NCBI GenBank assembly: GCA_963761475.1
Contig: CAVXGT010000020.1
Location: forward strand, 186,001 to 250,000
Reading direction: 5' to 3'
DNA from: Ga0077555 sp963761475
GTDB taxonomy: Bacteria; Pseudomonadota; Alphaproteobacteria; Rhizobiales; Hyphomicrobiaceae
Length of the DNA stretch: 64,000 nucleotides
A program made the position numbers and the translations under genes. The notes below the pieces were generated by a model. It saw only the letters and a list, made by a program, of their open reading frames with translations. It ran no database searches and had not been told where the DNA came from. Positions 46,457 to 55,550 of the stretch are shown one piece after another (within the stretch, counting starts at the first letter, position 1; each line of letters begins with the position of its first letter).

Positions 46457-48417
46457 CAGAACGCCTGCCCGAGACCGACATAGAAGGCGACAGACGACCA
46501 GCCGATGTCATCTTCGACAGGCACCGCGACATCAAGCCGGATCGGGCCAAGCCCCGTGTAGTAACGTAAGCCGACGCCTGCGCCGACTTTAAACTCTGAA
46601 GTAGCCGACCAGTCGCCGTCGGTAACACTCGCCGCATCGACGAATGGCACCAGGCCGATTGTTGGCGTCAACCGCAACCGCAGTTCACCGCTGGCTTCGA
46701 TGAGTGTGCTGCCGCCAACGGCGCCTCCCTCGATCGTCGGCGCGATCGAGCGATAGGCATAGCCGCGCACCGAGCCGCCCCCGCCGGCATAGAGGCGTTG
46801 GCTCGGCAGAATATCCGCACTATCAGCGCCGAAGATGCCCGCGACGCCGAGGCGACCGGCCAGCACCGCCCGCTCCGAGCCACCGAACGCCCAATAACCG
46901 CTGACACCTGCCCGCGTCGTCAGGAATCCCAGGCCTTCGCTGAAATCGTAAGTTGGCTCGATTCCCACCAGCGCCCGCCATCCGGCCGTGGCATCGAGCC
47001 TGTTGTTGCGCCGGTCTTCGATCAACTCGCCAGGCAAGCTCACTGTCGCGTCCGTCCGTGTGCCTGCGACGTCATCTTCCCGCGCCACCAGGCTCGCCAC
47101 GAACAAGCTGCCGGTCCGCGTCTCGCTGAAGCGGCGGACCATGCCTAGTTTTGCCTTCAGAGACTGGCTTTCATACGTCTCCGGCCGTTCCTTTACCGCC
47201 CCGATTTCAGCGTGAAAGTCGGTATCCACATCGAACGCCGCCGGCTTCGTCAGCGCTGCCTTGGCGAAGTATTGCAATCCCGGCAGGCCACCGTTTCCGA
47301 TCTGGGAAACGCCCCCTTCGATGCGCAGCTTTTCCGAAGCACCAAACAGGTTGCGATGGCCCCAGTAGGCCTGCACTTCACCGCCATCCAGCGTCGACAT
47401 CGCAGCCGAGGCGCCGAAGAAGCGTTGCTTTCGCTCCGTGATCGCCAACGTGATCGGAATGCCGCCCTGCCCATCCAGGCTGTCCCCTGGCACCACCCGG
47501 ACGCTCTCTATCGCCTCCAGCTTGCGCAGTCGCTCGCCCGCCTTCGCCAAATCGCGCGCGCTGTAGTCGCGTCCCGGAGTGAGCCTGCTGTAGCGGGCGA
47601 CCAGATCCGGCGACAGATCCGAAGCCCCCGTCACGTTCACCCAGCCATAGGTGGCAGCAGGTCCAGGATCAATGGCCAGGTCCACGTCGATCACCTGACG
47701 CTCATGGTCGGCTGCAACGTCCTTGCGCACCAGCCGCGCCAAAGGATGGCCCGCGATCCGCCAGTCCTCGACCAGCCGCTCCATCGCACGCACGACTACG
47801 CCAGATCTCGCCGTGCGCCCGGAGACCAGACCGTAGGCCGCAGGCTCCGACAACGCTGGCTTTGTCTCTCCGGCCGTTTGCACCGTGATCCGGCCGAAGC
47901 TGAACACCGGGCCCGTCTCGATCTCGATCCGAACCGGCACCGGATCAGCAGTCACGCCAGCGCTATCATCCCGCGCGACGTCGCGGCCGCGAGCGGCCTG
48001 CGGAACAACCTCTTTTCCAGCAACCAGGATACGGATCCGGCCGCCGTAGTAGCCCTGTTCGTAAAGCGCAGCCCGCAATGTCTTCTCATCGCCCCGCGCC
48101 CGCGCCGTGAGAGTCGCGAGATCGCCGACCAGTTTTGCTGCACCACCAGCCAGCACCGAGGTCTCGCGCAACCCCGCCTGCAATGACGCAGCCCCCGACG
48201 TCACCACCAGCTCCACGGCATAACGAATCGCGGCTTCGCCTACGTCCCCTGCCGGCCTCGCTCCGCCATCAACGAGTGCTGCCAGAGGCGGCACCTGCGC
48301 AAGCACCACCGTCCCCGACGCCGACGGCGCCAAGGCTACAAACAATGCCGCACAGATGTAGCAACGATAAGACAAACAGCCCCGCTGTCGACCAGTGGCC
48401 TTGTCCCCTCGACGCAA
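46456..48417 (-). CDS. tamA: TamA, BamA-family outer membrane assembly protein
   Basis: About 653 residues from the chosen start. A signal peptide (SYRCYICAALFVALAPSASG) is followed by POTRA domains (ALYEQGYYGGRIRILVAGKEV; VFSFGRITVQTAGETKP; YGWVNVTGASDLSPD) and a 16-strand Omp85 barrel with the lid-lock motif GGGGSVRGYAYRSIAP. The C-terminal beta-signal SSVAFYVGLGQAF ends in phenylalanine. It is first of the tamA-tamB pair. The start is ambiguous: TTG 48417 gives a sensible signal peptide, the frame is open to 48558, and GTG 48456 is another candidate. Confidence 0.93.
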   Translation of the reverse strand: MRRGDKATGRQRGCLSYRCYICAALFVALAPSASGTVVLAQVPPLAALVDGGARPAGDVGEAAIRYAVELVVTSGAASLQAGLRETSVLAGGAAKLVGDLATLTARARGDEKTLRAALYEQGYYGGRIRILVAGKEVVPQAARGRDVARDDSAGVTADPVPVRIEIETGPVFSFGRITVQTAGETKPALSEPAAYGLVSGRTARSGVVVRAMERLVEDWRIAGHPLARLVRKDVAADHERQVIDVDLAIDPGPAATYGWVNVTGASDLSPDLVARYSRLTPGRDYSARDLAKAGERLRKLEAIESVRVVPGDSLDGQGGIPITLAITERKQRFFGASAAMSTLDGGEVQAYWGHRNLFGASEKLRIEGGVSQIGNGGLPGLQYFAKAALTKPAAFDVDTDFHAEIGAVKERPETYESQSLKAKLGMVRRFSETRTGSLFVASLVAREDDVAGTRTDATVSLPGELIEDRRNNRLDATAGWRALVGIEPTYDFSEGLGFLTTRAGVSGYWAFGGSERAVLAGRLGVAGIFGADSADILPSQRLYAGGGGSVRGYAYRSIAPTIEGGAVGGSTLIEASGELRLRLTPTIGLVPFVDAASVTDGDWSATSEFKVGAGVGLRYYTGLGPIRLDVAVPVEDDIGWSSVAFYVGLGQAF

Positions 48418-48756
48418 ACATGAGACTGAACCCGTTCGAAGACCCAAATCACGCACACTGATTCGCTCGGGCCAGGATACCCCGACCGCCCACGTTTCGT
48501 GGCATGAGTTTTCAGTCGACAGCCATTCACGAGGTCCACAGCGGGCTTCCGGCACCAACGCCGCGACAGCAAGAAAACTTCGGCTGCTTCGAGCGCCTGC
48601 TGCACCGCGGTTGCGCCATCACACTTGCCCTGTCCAGGACAACGATTGGCGGATGGTGAGTGATTCGAACGAGCGGCATAAGCAATTGAAAAATATGTGG
48701 TTATAAAAACATTTTTAAAGCTCGTCACACCACGCGTCCCGACAAATACGCGCGAA

Positions 48757-49101
48757 CTAGCTCGAACTAGCGAACGTGAGCCCAACCGTGACGCCACCAG
48801 CGAGGATGGCGAGACGGGCTTCGGTTCTGAGATCCTTGACCTCGTCCGAGGTCGCCTCCCGAACACAATCGCCGGCGAGCCGCTTTTTGCCAGCCTCCAG
48901 AAAGTCCTTCGACCAGCGATAGTAGAGGTTCTGGTTGATGCCTTTCTTGCGGCACAACTCAGCGACTGTCTCCTCGCCACGCAGGCCGTCGAGCACAATG
49001 CGGATCTTCTCCTCAACAGAAAACTTGCGGCGGGTTGCTCTGTGGATAGCCCGGACAGTCTTTTCTGCGTTGCCCGGACGGCGCTCTTTCCTGTCGGTCA
49101 T
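48757..49101 (-). pseudogene. IS3-family OrfA transposase remnant (3' end replaced)
   Basis: A 114-residue frame. It begins as a normal OrfA: MTDRKERRPGNAEKTVRAI, then a helix-turn-helix segment KFSVEEKIRIVLDGLRGEET, KGINQNLYYRWSKDFLEAGK and GDCVREATSDEVKDLR. After LRTEAR the sequence diverges into ILAGGVTVGLTFASSS. It therefore lacks the leucine-zipper tail and any OrfB. This is a dead fragment left by deletion or frameshift, at the junction between core genes (tamA) and the accessory region. Confidence 0.75.
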
Positions 49102-49178
49102 CCTCTCCCTCCTAGGCGCTACGATGAACCGGAGACCTTCTCTTAGACAATCACCTCAAACTGTCCCGTGAGTGCTGA

Positions 49179-49490
49179 CGGGGAACATCTGCGCTCTACC
49201 GGGTCACCGGCGCCGAACAGCCGCTGCTCCTACTCCATGGCGGTGTCAGCAGCAATGCGCAGTGGCTTGAGGTCGAGCGCTACCTCGCTGGGCCACTGAA
49301 GTGCATTGTCCCGGACCTGCTTGGCTGCGGCGGCGCGTCGGCATGGGACGCGCGGATCGCAGAGGTTTTGCGCGACGTATTACCTGCCGCACCATTCCAC
49401 ATAATCCAGGGCGTCGGTCACATGTCACCTCTGACCCATCCAGAGGCGATCGCTCGGATCATCGATGGCCACCTCGAACGACGGCAATAG
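49179..49490 (+). pseudogene. Alpha/beta hydrolase remnant with internal in-frame deletion
   Basis: An open frame without start codon that reads ALYRVTGAEQPLLLLHGGVS, then WLEVERYLAG and CIVPDLLGCGGAS. It passes directly into HIIQGVGHMSPLTHPEAIAR and ends at TAG 49490. The first part is the oxyanion-hole and D-loop region of an alpha/beta hydrolase; the second is the catalytic-His end. The whole middle, including the nucleophile elbow, is missing but the frame is kept. It is cut at its 5' end next to the IS3 remnant. It cannot encode a working hydrolase. Confidence 0.7.
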
Positions 49491-49637
49491 TTTTGCTGGC
49501 GCGATTGAACCCGTAATGCCGGCCTTTTGCGGTTCCGTGCCTGCCACAGGTACAGCCTGCACATTGTCCGTGAGACTCGAATTGCGGCTGGCGCAATCAT
49601 CGAGGCCACTGGAGAGGCGAACGTAACAGCTCATCCC

Positions 49638-50040
49638 CGACGGATCGGAAGGCTAGGAACCGCGAGAATTGCCCGGCAGTTTGCTTTTGGCGTCGCACCA
49701 TCGTGCTGACGTCAAGGTCGTTGCCAAAGCGAGCCGTGATGCGGCCAAGGCCGCTACCATCGATGCCGAGTTGGGAATTTCCCAAGCCTTCGGCACTTAC
49801 GAGGCGCTGCTCTCGGCTCCGCACATCGACGCAACCAATGTTCCGCTGCCCAACACCATACACGCGGAGTGGGCGATCAAGGCTACGGACGCTGGAAAGC
49901 GCGTCCTTTGCGAGAAACCACAGGCGATGTCGCTGGCCGAGGCCAAATCGATGTTCGCTGCCGCGCGACGCAACGGCGAGCACCTTGTCGAAGCCTATCC
50001 CTACCTCTCTCAGCCGACGACCCTGAAGGCGCGGGAAGAG
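49638..50040 (+). pseudogene. Gfo/Idh/MocA oxidoreductase remnant
   Basis: Two frames give the NAD-binding half of a Gfo/Idh/MocA dehydrogenase. RIGRLGTARIARQFAFGVA lies in one frame to about 49690. In the next frame follow HHRADVKVVAKASRDAAKAA, GTYEALLSAPHIDATNVPLP, NTIHAEWAIKATDAGKRVLC and EKPQAMSLAEAKSMFAAARR, then LVEAYPYLSQPT. Similarity stops at about 50030 and the substrate domain is absent. Lost start, internal shift and missing half make it a decayed fragment. Confidence 0.7.
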
Positions 50041-50944
50041 GCGCGTGGGGGATCGAGGGCTGCATCGGCCATGTCCTTTTTCCCCGCCGTTTTGGTGACG
50101 CGGGGTTTTGGAAAACAATACCGGGGCGCGGTGCGACACACGTTTTCCGGCTGAGATGCTGACTTGGGTTGGGTGATGCATTGAGCTTTCGTGTCGAGGC
50201 CTCGTGGGGCTGCTGGTCAGCCGGGAAACAAAGCAAAGTGAGAGCCGCACCGCTTCGGACAGCATCGTTCCCCCCGCCGTCACTGGACGGCAGGGCGCGA
50301 AAATCAAACTCGGGGCGCGGTGCAGCTCGACCTCGCTTTGGCATTTGGATTGGGATGCGGCCGGGCCGCACCGCTGCGCGTGACGGGAGTGGGCTCCCTT
50401 TACAGACGGCTGAGGCTGCGGACCGCCGCGCATCCGTTTTGAACGGCGGCCGTTACGACTGTCCCCGTGGCCACTCACGACCGCACGGAAACGGCATCCT
50501 CGCCGGGCGATGGCTGAGTACCGCCACACCTATCCGACGCGCATCCGTCCCGCCCAGAATTCCCAGCTCGAGTTCCGGGGCCCCGGCGTGAGACGGATGC
50601 CGGGAGTGTAGGCACAGGCAGAGGGGGCGGGGATAAGTTTGTTGCTGGCGTTTGCCGACGCTCACGGGTCACACCGTCATCGCCTCTGCGCGACTGAAGC
50701 ACGTCAGCGTGGCGAGGTGGCTTGGAGGGCGGGATTTATGCAGGAGCAGTCATCCGGCGTTACAGCGTTAACCGGATCGCCGGCGTTGGCGACGATGTCT
50801 GCAGCCGGTGCTGGTCTTGCCGTCGCGGGAGAGCCCCTGATGCGTGCAAGTGCCCCATCTCTGCCGCAGTCTTGGATACGGCGGCGCCTTGCGCTCTTCC
50901 TCGAGAAGACGAAACCGCCTGGCGCGCCCGTCGAGCTACGACCA
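50041..50944. other. Non-coding accessory stretch with short repeats
   Basis: About 900 bp after the broken dehydrogenase and before the monooxygenase stop. No gene is supportable on either strand. The 13-mer CGGGGCGCGGTGC occurs at 50122-50134 and again at 50311-50323. Each copy is preceded by a similar CCCCGCCG...GG...AAA stretch, suggesting a weak tandem duplication about 190 bp apart. The rest looks like remodelled GC-rich junk. Confidence 0.4.
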
Positions 50945-52003
50945 TCAAGCCGCCTTCGAGAATGCCGGGGCGATGTCGCGCATGAAGCGCTCCATTTGCT
51001 CGATCACCATACGGTGCGGCTTGCCGCCGACATTGAAGTACAAAATGACCTCCTCGATGCCGGCTGCCTCGACACGGCGTAGCGTCTCGATGATCCGCTC
51101 AGGGGGGCCCAGCAGGATCGACTTGTCGGAGAGGTTCTCCTTGCGCATGCCGGCCAGGATTTCGTTGATCCGTTGGAAGTAGGCCATGGTCGGCGGCGTC
51201 TTGCCGGGCTCCTGCACGAAGGCCGGTTTCACCGCATTCTCGAAGTAGCGCATCATCGTCTCGCGGCCGAAGTCATCCTCGGCGGGCGTGTCGGCAATGT
51301 GGATGAAATAGCTGGACTTGGCGCGGCCCGGCGTCTTGCCATGCTGCGCGCACGCTTCCCGGTACGCCACCACGGCTTGGGCCAATCCGCCAAAGGTAAT
51401 CTCGGCCGCGAAGGGCGCGAAGATGATGTCGAGGCCCAACCGGCCAGCGATCTCCAACGAGGACTTCGAGAAGCACGCCATGTAGAACGGCAACGGCCGC
51501 TGGATCGGGCGCGGCGTCAGCGTCATCTCGGGAATATCGAAGAAACGGCCTTTGTGACTAAATGTCGGCGCGGGTCCCCATGCCTTCAGCAGTATCTCCG
51601 TGCTCTCGTCCAAGAGCTCGAGCGAATTCATGTACTCGGCGCCGAATGGGACATACTCGCGCCGGTCGTAGCCTCGGCCGGCAGCGAAATCGACACGCCC
51701 GCCGGAGAGCAGATCCAATGTCGCCCAGTCCTCGGCGACCCGGAGCGGATGATGCAGCGGCAGCACCGAGACCGCTGGCGCGAGGCGGATAGTCTTCGTC
51801 ACCGGCACGATGGAGGCCAGTAGCATGTGCGGGCAAGAGTTGACGCCGAGCGAGTCGAAATGATGCTCGCCGATCCAGGCTGAGTGATAGCCAAGCCGGT
51901 CGGAGGCGATCGCCTGCTCGCGAATATCGAGAATGAACTGCTCCGCCGTTCGGCCCAGTTGCGGATAGCGATTGTCAGAAAGCGTGAAGTAACCGAACTT
52001 CAT
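50945..52003 (-). CDS. LLM-class flavin-dependent monooxygenase
   Basis: A 352-residue bacterial-luciferase-like enzyme. MKFGYFTLSDNRYP at the start, AIASDRLGYHSAWIGEHHF with the active-site histidines, and the substrate/flavin region PAVSVLPLHHPLRVAEDWAT, LSGGRVDFAAGRGYDRREY. ATG 52003 has an AAGGATAA site. It lies 15 bp downstream of a gentisate-dioxygenase-like cupin gene on the same strand, so the two probably form a catabolic operon for an aromatic or enolic compound. It needs a reduced-flavin supply from elsewhere. Confidence 0.9.
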   Translation of the reverse strand: MKFGYFTLSDNRYPQLGRTAEQFILDIREQAIASDRLGYHSAWIGEHHFDSLGVNSCPHMLLASIVPVTKTIRLAPAVSVLPLHHPLRVAEDWATLDLLSGGRVDFAAGRGYDRREYVPFGAEYMNSLELLDESTEILLKAWGPAPTFSHKGRFFDIPEMTLTPRPIQRPLPFYMACFSKSSLEIAGRLGLDIIFAPFAAEITFGGLAQAVVAYREACAQHGKTPGRAKSSYFIHIADTPAEDDFGRETMMRYFENAVKPAFVQEPGKTPPTMAYFQRINEILAGMRKENLSDKSILLGPPERIIETLRRVEAAGIEEVILYFNVGGKPHRMVIEQMERFMRDIAPAFSKAA

Positions 52004-52018
52004 GGGATTATCCTTTTA

Positions 52019-53033
52019 TCAAGCCCGCGCGCGCTCTTCGTAGTAGCCAAGCTTTTCCTGTAGTGGCGCGTCGTGGATCCGAATGAGGAAGGCGGCATCC
52101 GCACCGACCGCTTGATGCTCGATCTCGGCGAAGGGCGGCGCGGAGAACGTGTCCTTCGGGCCCCAGGCGTGCCGAATGCCGTTGATCATCGACGTGCCGG
52201 AGCCCGAGATGACGTGGAACACAGCGCTTGCAGATCGCAGCGCCGGCTGTTCGATTGTACTTGGTCGCAACATCATGGCCGTGAAGCCCATGATCGACAG
52301 GCAGGACTTCGCCTGTTTCCGGATTGACGTAGTCGAGCTCGACGGCGCTATCAGCGTGCTCGGCAAGCTTGCGCAGTGCTTCCTCCGTGCGTGCCCAGGG
52401 ATAGCGCATCATCGGAAACGCCGGAGCAGGCCGGTCTCGCCGACGCGGCGGCAGCAGGCCGGCGGCGCGGTATTCCACCTCAGACGGATCGGGCCGGTTG
52501 CGTGGCTTCTGCAATGGCGCCTCGATGGCGTAAGAGCCTTCGAGATAGACGAGCAGCGGCAAGTCCAGGGCGTCGAGCCAGATCACCGGCTCCTTGCCAT
52601 CGTGACCGTGGTCGTGCCAGCAGCCGCTCGGCGTCAGGATCAGGTCGCCCGGATGCATCGGCAGCTTCTCACCGTCGACGACCGTGAACGCGCCCTCGCC
52701 CTCGACGACGATGCGCGCGGCGCTCGGCGTATGCTTGTGCGCGGGCGCCGCTTCGCCTGGCAAAAGGAGCTGGAGGCCGACATAGATTGTCGACGTCGCC
52801 TGCATGGCGCCGGGTCCGCGGCCGGGATCGACGAGAAAGAGCACGCGCCGCTCGGCCTTCTCGACGGGCGTCAACTCGCCGGCGCGCAAGACCAGCGGCC
52901 GGATGGCGTCGTAACGCCAGATCCCCGAGCGCGTGACCGGACGTGGCGCATTGTGCGGCAGCAGGATGCGCATCTGCGGCCAGAGCGGTGCGACACCCGC
53001 GTGCCCCATGGCATCACGGTAATCCTGGGGCAA
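52019..53033 (-). pseudogene. Gentisate 1,2-dioxygenase-like cupin protein, 5' end at IS21 border and one frameshift
   Basis: A bicupin protein of about 337 residues once corrected. N-terminal cupin: LQLLLPGEAAPAHKHTPSA (metal-binding His), HPGDLILTPSGCWHDHGHDG. The second cupin runs through LDYVNPETGEVL, then after a one-base insertion near 52292 continues IMGFTAMMLRPSTIEQPALRS and SGTSMINGIRHAWG, and stops at 52019. This matches the gentisate/salicylate ring-cleavage dioxygenase family, Fe(II)-dependent. Its 5' end abuts the left end of the IS21 element at 53040. The reading frame goes only a few codons into the IS, with TTG 53033 the nearest start, so the native start and promoter were probably removed. 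Confidence 0.75.
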
Positions 53034-53039
53034 GCTGCC

Positions 53040-53060
53040 TGTAAGCGCCGGAGCAATAAT
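53040..53060 (+). repeat. IS21 left terminal inverted repeat
   Basis: TGTAAGCGCCGGAGCAATAAT. It pairs with the right end at 55530-55550, agreeing at TGT, the CGCCGGAG core and most of the A/T tail. The inner copy follows at 53091-53114 (GCGCCGGAGTAAAAATCC core). It marks the exact join to the cupin dioxygenase gene. Confidence 0.75.
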
Positions 53061-53151
53061 CCCTCACTGAAGCGGCCGAGATTTTCCGGTTGCGCCGGAG
53101 TAAAAATCCGTCAGCGGATAGCCCTTTGCCGCGTTTGGCAGAGGGCGGGGG

Positions 53152-54649
53152 ATGAAGGGCGTGGAACTATATGGACGGGTTCGCCATGCGGTGCGGATTG
53201 AGGGACTGAGCCATCGCGAGACGGCACGGCGGTTCGGGATTGACCCTCGGACGGTCGCGCAAGATGATGAAGTTCTCGGTGCCGCCGGGTTACGTGCGCA
53301 AGAAGCCGCCGGCGAGGCCGAAGCTTGATCCCTTTATCGGATGATCGACGGATTCTCGGGGACGACAAGTCACGTCCGAAGAAGCAGCAGCATACGGCGA
53401 AGCGGATTTTCGAGCGGCTTCGGGACGAGTACGGCTTCACCGGCGGCATCACGATCGTGAAGGATTACGTGGCCGGCGTGGCGGCAGCGGGCGCAGGAGA
53501 TGTTCGTGCCGCTGGCGCATCCGCCGGGTCATGCTCAGGTGGACTTTGGTGAAGCGATGGCGATCATCGGTGGCGTCGAGCGCAAGATCCACTTCTTCGC
53601 CTTTGACCTGCCGCACTCGCGATGCCTGCTTTGTGGTGGCTATCCGGCAGAGACGACGGAAGCCTTCTGCGACGGTCACGTTCGGGCGTTCGCGTTCTTC
53701 GGCGGCGTGCCGCAGTCGATCCTGTATGACAACACCAAGATCGCGGTGGCGCGCATCCTCGGTGACGGTAAGCGGCAACGCACACGGGTGTTCACCGAGC
53801 TGCAATCGCATTATCTGTTCGAGGATCGGTTCGGCCGACCCGGCAAGGGCAACGACAAGGGCAAGGTCGAAGGGCTGGTCGGCTATGCGCGCCGGAACTT
53901 CCTGGTGCCGATCCCGGTGTTCGAGAGCTTCGAGGCGCTGAACGCCCATCTGCTGGACTGCTGCCGCCGGCATGGCTGACCGCCTGCGCGGCCATGACGA
54001 GACGATCGGCGAGCGGCTGGAGCGCGATCTGGCCGCGTTCCAGACGCCGCTGCCGGCGCCTTACGACGCCTGCGAGAAGGTGGCCACGCGCGTCTCCTCG
54101 CTGTCGCTGGTGCGCTACCGGCTCAACGACTACTCGGTGCCGACGAGCTACGGCCACCGCGATGTGCTTGTCCGCGGTTACGTCCACGAGGTGGTGATCT
54201 CATGCGGCGCGGAGGTGATCGCACGTCATCCGCGCTCCTACGAGCGCGAGGACTTCGTCTTCGATCCGCTGCACTACCTGGCGCTGATCGAGCAGAAGAT
54301 CAACGCGCTCGACCAGGCTGCGCCGCTGGCCGGCTGGGAGTTGCCGGAGGAGTTCGCCACGCTGCGCCGTCTTCTGGAAGCCCGCATGGGCAAGCAGGGC
54401 AAGCGCGAGTTCGTCCAGGTTCTGCGGCTGATGGAGACGTTTCGCGTCGACGAGGTCGCTGCCGCGGTGCGCGACGCCATCGCGCGCGGCGCCATCGGCT
54501 TCGATGCCGTCAAGCACCTGGTGCTGTGCCGGATCGAACGGCGACCGCCGCGCCTCGACATGACGGTCTATCCGTATCTGCCGAAGGCGACCGTGGCGAC
54601 GACGTCGGCCAGGACGTACCTGGGCCTGCTGCCGGGGGCGGCATCATGA
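53152..54649 (+). pseudogene. istA: IS21 transposase IstA, several frameshifts
   Basis: An almost complete IstA of about 500 residues can be followed through at least five frame changes. It starts MKGVELYGRVRHAVRIEGLS with HTH SHRETARRFGIDPRT, then KKQQHTAKRIFERLRDEYGF. The catalytic core follows: HAQVDFGEAMAIIGG with the first Asp, YDNTKIAVARIL with the second, and GNDKGKVEGLVGYAR with the Glu, so DDE is present. The C-terminal beta region begins LRGHDETIGERL. Shifts lie near 53265, 53340, 53470, a compensating pair at 53618-53645, and 53970. The conserved protein between shifts makes sequence error a real possibility; as written it is inactive. Confidence 0.8.
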
Positions 54650-55440
54650 CCGAGACGCCCCAGCTTCTGCTCGCGCATCACCTCAAGGCGCTCAAGCTGC
54701 CGACATTCCTGCGCGAGTACGACAAGCTCGCCCGGCAGTGCGCCGCCGAGGGCGTCGACCATCCCCGCTATCTGCTGCGCCTGGCCGAACTGGAGCTGAT
54801 CGACCGCGAACGGCGCATGGTCGAGCGCCGGATCAAGGAGGCGAGGTTCCCGGCCGTGAAGAGCCTCGACAGCTTCGACTTCGCCGGCATTGCCCTCGCT
54901 CAACAAGACGCTGGTGCTGGAGCTTGCGCGCTCGGAGTACGTCGACCGCCGGGAGAACATCATCGCGGTCGGCAACTCCGGCACCGGCAAGACCCACATC
55001 GGTCTCGGGCTCGGTCTGGCGGCCTGCCAGAAGGGCTTGTCGGTCGGCTTCACCACCGCCGCGGCCCTGGTCCACGAACTGCTCGAGGCCCGCGACGAGA
55101 AGCGGCTGCTGCGCCTGCAGCGCCAGCTCGCCGGCTACAAGCTCCTGATCATCGACGAACTCGGCTATGTGCCGCTGTCGCAGACCGGCGCCGAGCTGCT
55201 GTTCGAGGTGTTCAGCCAGCGCTACGAGCGCGGCTCAACCATCGTCACCTCCAACCTGCCGTTCGACGAATGGACCAGCGTGTTCGGCTCCGAGCGGCTG
55301 ACCGGCGCGCTGCTCGACCGGCTGACCCATCACGTCCATATCCTGGAAATGAACGGCGACAGCTACAGGCTCACCCAATCCAAGCGCCGAGTGCCGCAAG
55401 ACCAAAGCCGACGCTCCGCCGAGCAGACGAGCAGGGCTGA
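54646..55440 (+). pseudogene. istB: IS21 helper ATPase IstB, one frameshift
   Basis: The start ATG overlaps the istA stop (ATGA). The N-terminus is MTETPQLLLAHHLKALKLPT up to DSFDFAG; one extra base near 54891 shifts the frame to PSLNKTLVLELARSEYVDRR. The AAA+ motifs are intact: Walker A GNSGTGKTHIGLG, Walker B LLIIDELGYVPLS and sensor TIVTSNLPFDEW. The C-terminus (HVHILEMNGDSYRLTQSKRR) then loses the family ending. The observed frame has no stop until 56011 and reads through the IS end into the IclR remnant. The end coordinate is approximate. Confidence 0.75.
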
Positions 55441-55456
55441 AAAAGACGACGCGAAC

Positions 55457-55490
55457 GCAAGAAGGCCCCCGCGCGCGGGGGCCTTCTTGC
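55457..55490 (+). terminator. Perfect 34-bp palindrome after istB
   Basis: GCAAGAAGGCCCCCGCG is followed directly by its exact reverse complement, giving a 17-bp arm on each side with no unpaired loop on paper. It sits just after istB and before the right end of the element, where a strong intrinsic terminator would stop IS transcription from entering the neighbouring gene. There is no long T-run after it (TTCTTGCGG), so termination is inferred from position and stem strength. Confidence 0.6.
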
Positions 55491-55529
55491 GGTCAAGCCT
55501 GACGGATTATTACTCCGGCCAGCCGATGC

Positions 55530-55550
55530 AATTTTTCTCCGGCGTTGACA
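55530..55550 (-). repeat. IS21 right terminal inverted repeat
   Basis: Reverse complement reads TGTCAACGCCGGAGAAAAATT, matching the left end. The inner right copy lies at 55498-55521. The base after 55550 is already inside the IclR regulator remnant, so this end marks a precise gene fusion point. Confidence 0.75.

Larger units (their letters stand above)
53040..55550 (+). mobile_element. IS21-family insertion sequence (istA/istB), about 2.5 kb
   Basis: Ends are defined by terminal inverted repeats: TGTAAGCGCCGGAGCAATAAT at the left and, reverse-complemented, TGTCAACGCCGGAGAAAAATT at the right. A second, inner pair shares GCCGGAGTAA then AATCCGTCAG (53091-53114 and 55498-55521). IS21 elements have such multiple end repeats beginning with TG. 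The element carries istA and istB with a 4-bp overlap. The bases next to the two ends (AGCTGCC left, ATCGCGG right) do not form a target duplication. Left and right flanks are two different truncated genes, which suggests an IS-linked deletion. Confidence 0.85.

Noticed and set aside
49597..50529. 310-codon minus-strand open frame in the remnant region
   Set aside because: It runs antisense to the Gfo/Idh/MocA fragment and through non-coding DNA; the translation shows no recognisable domain.
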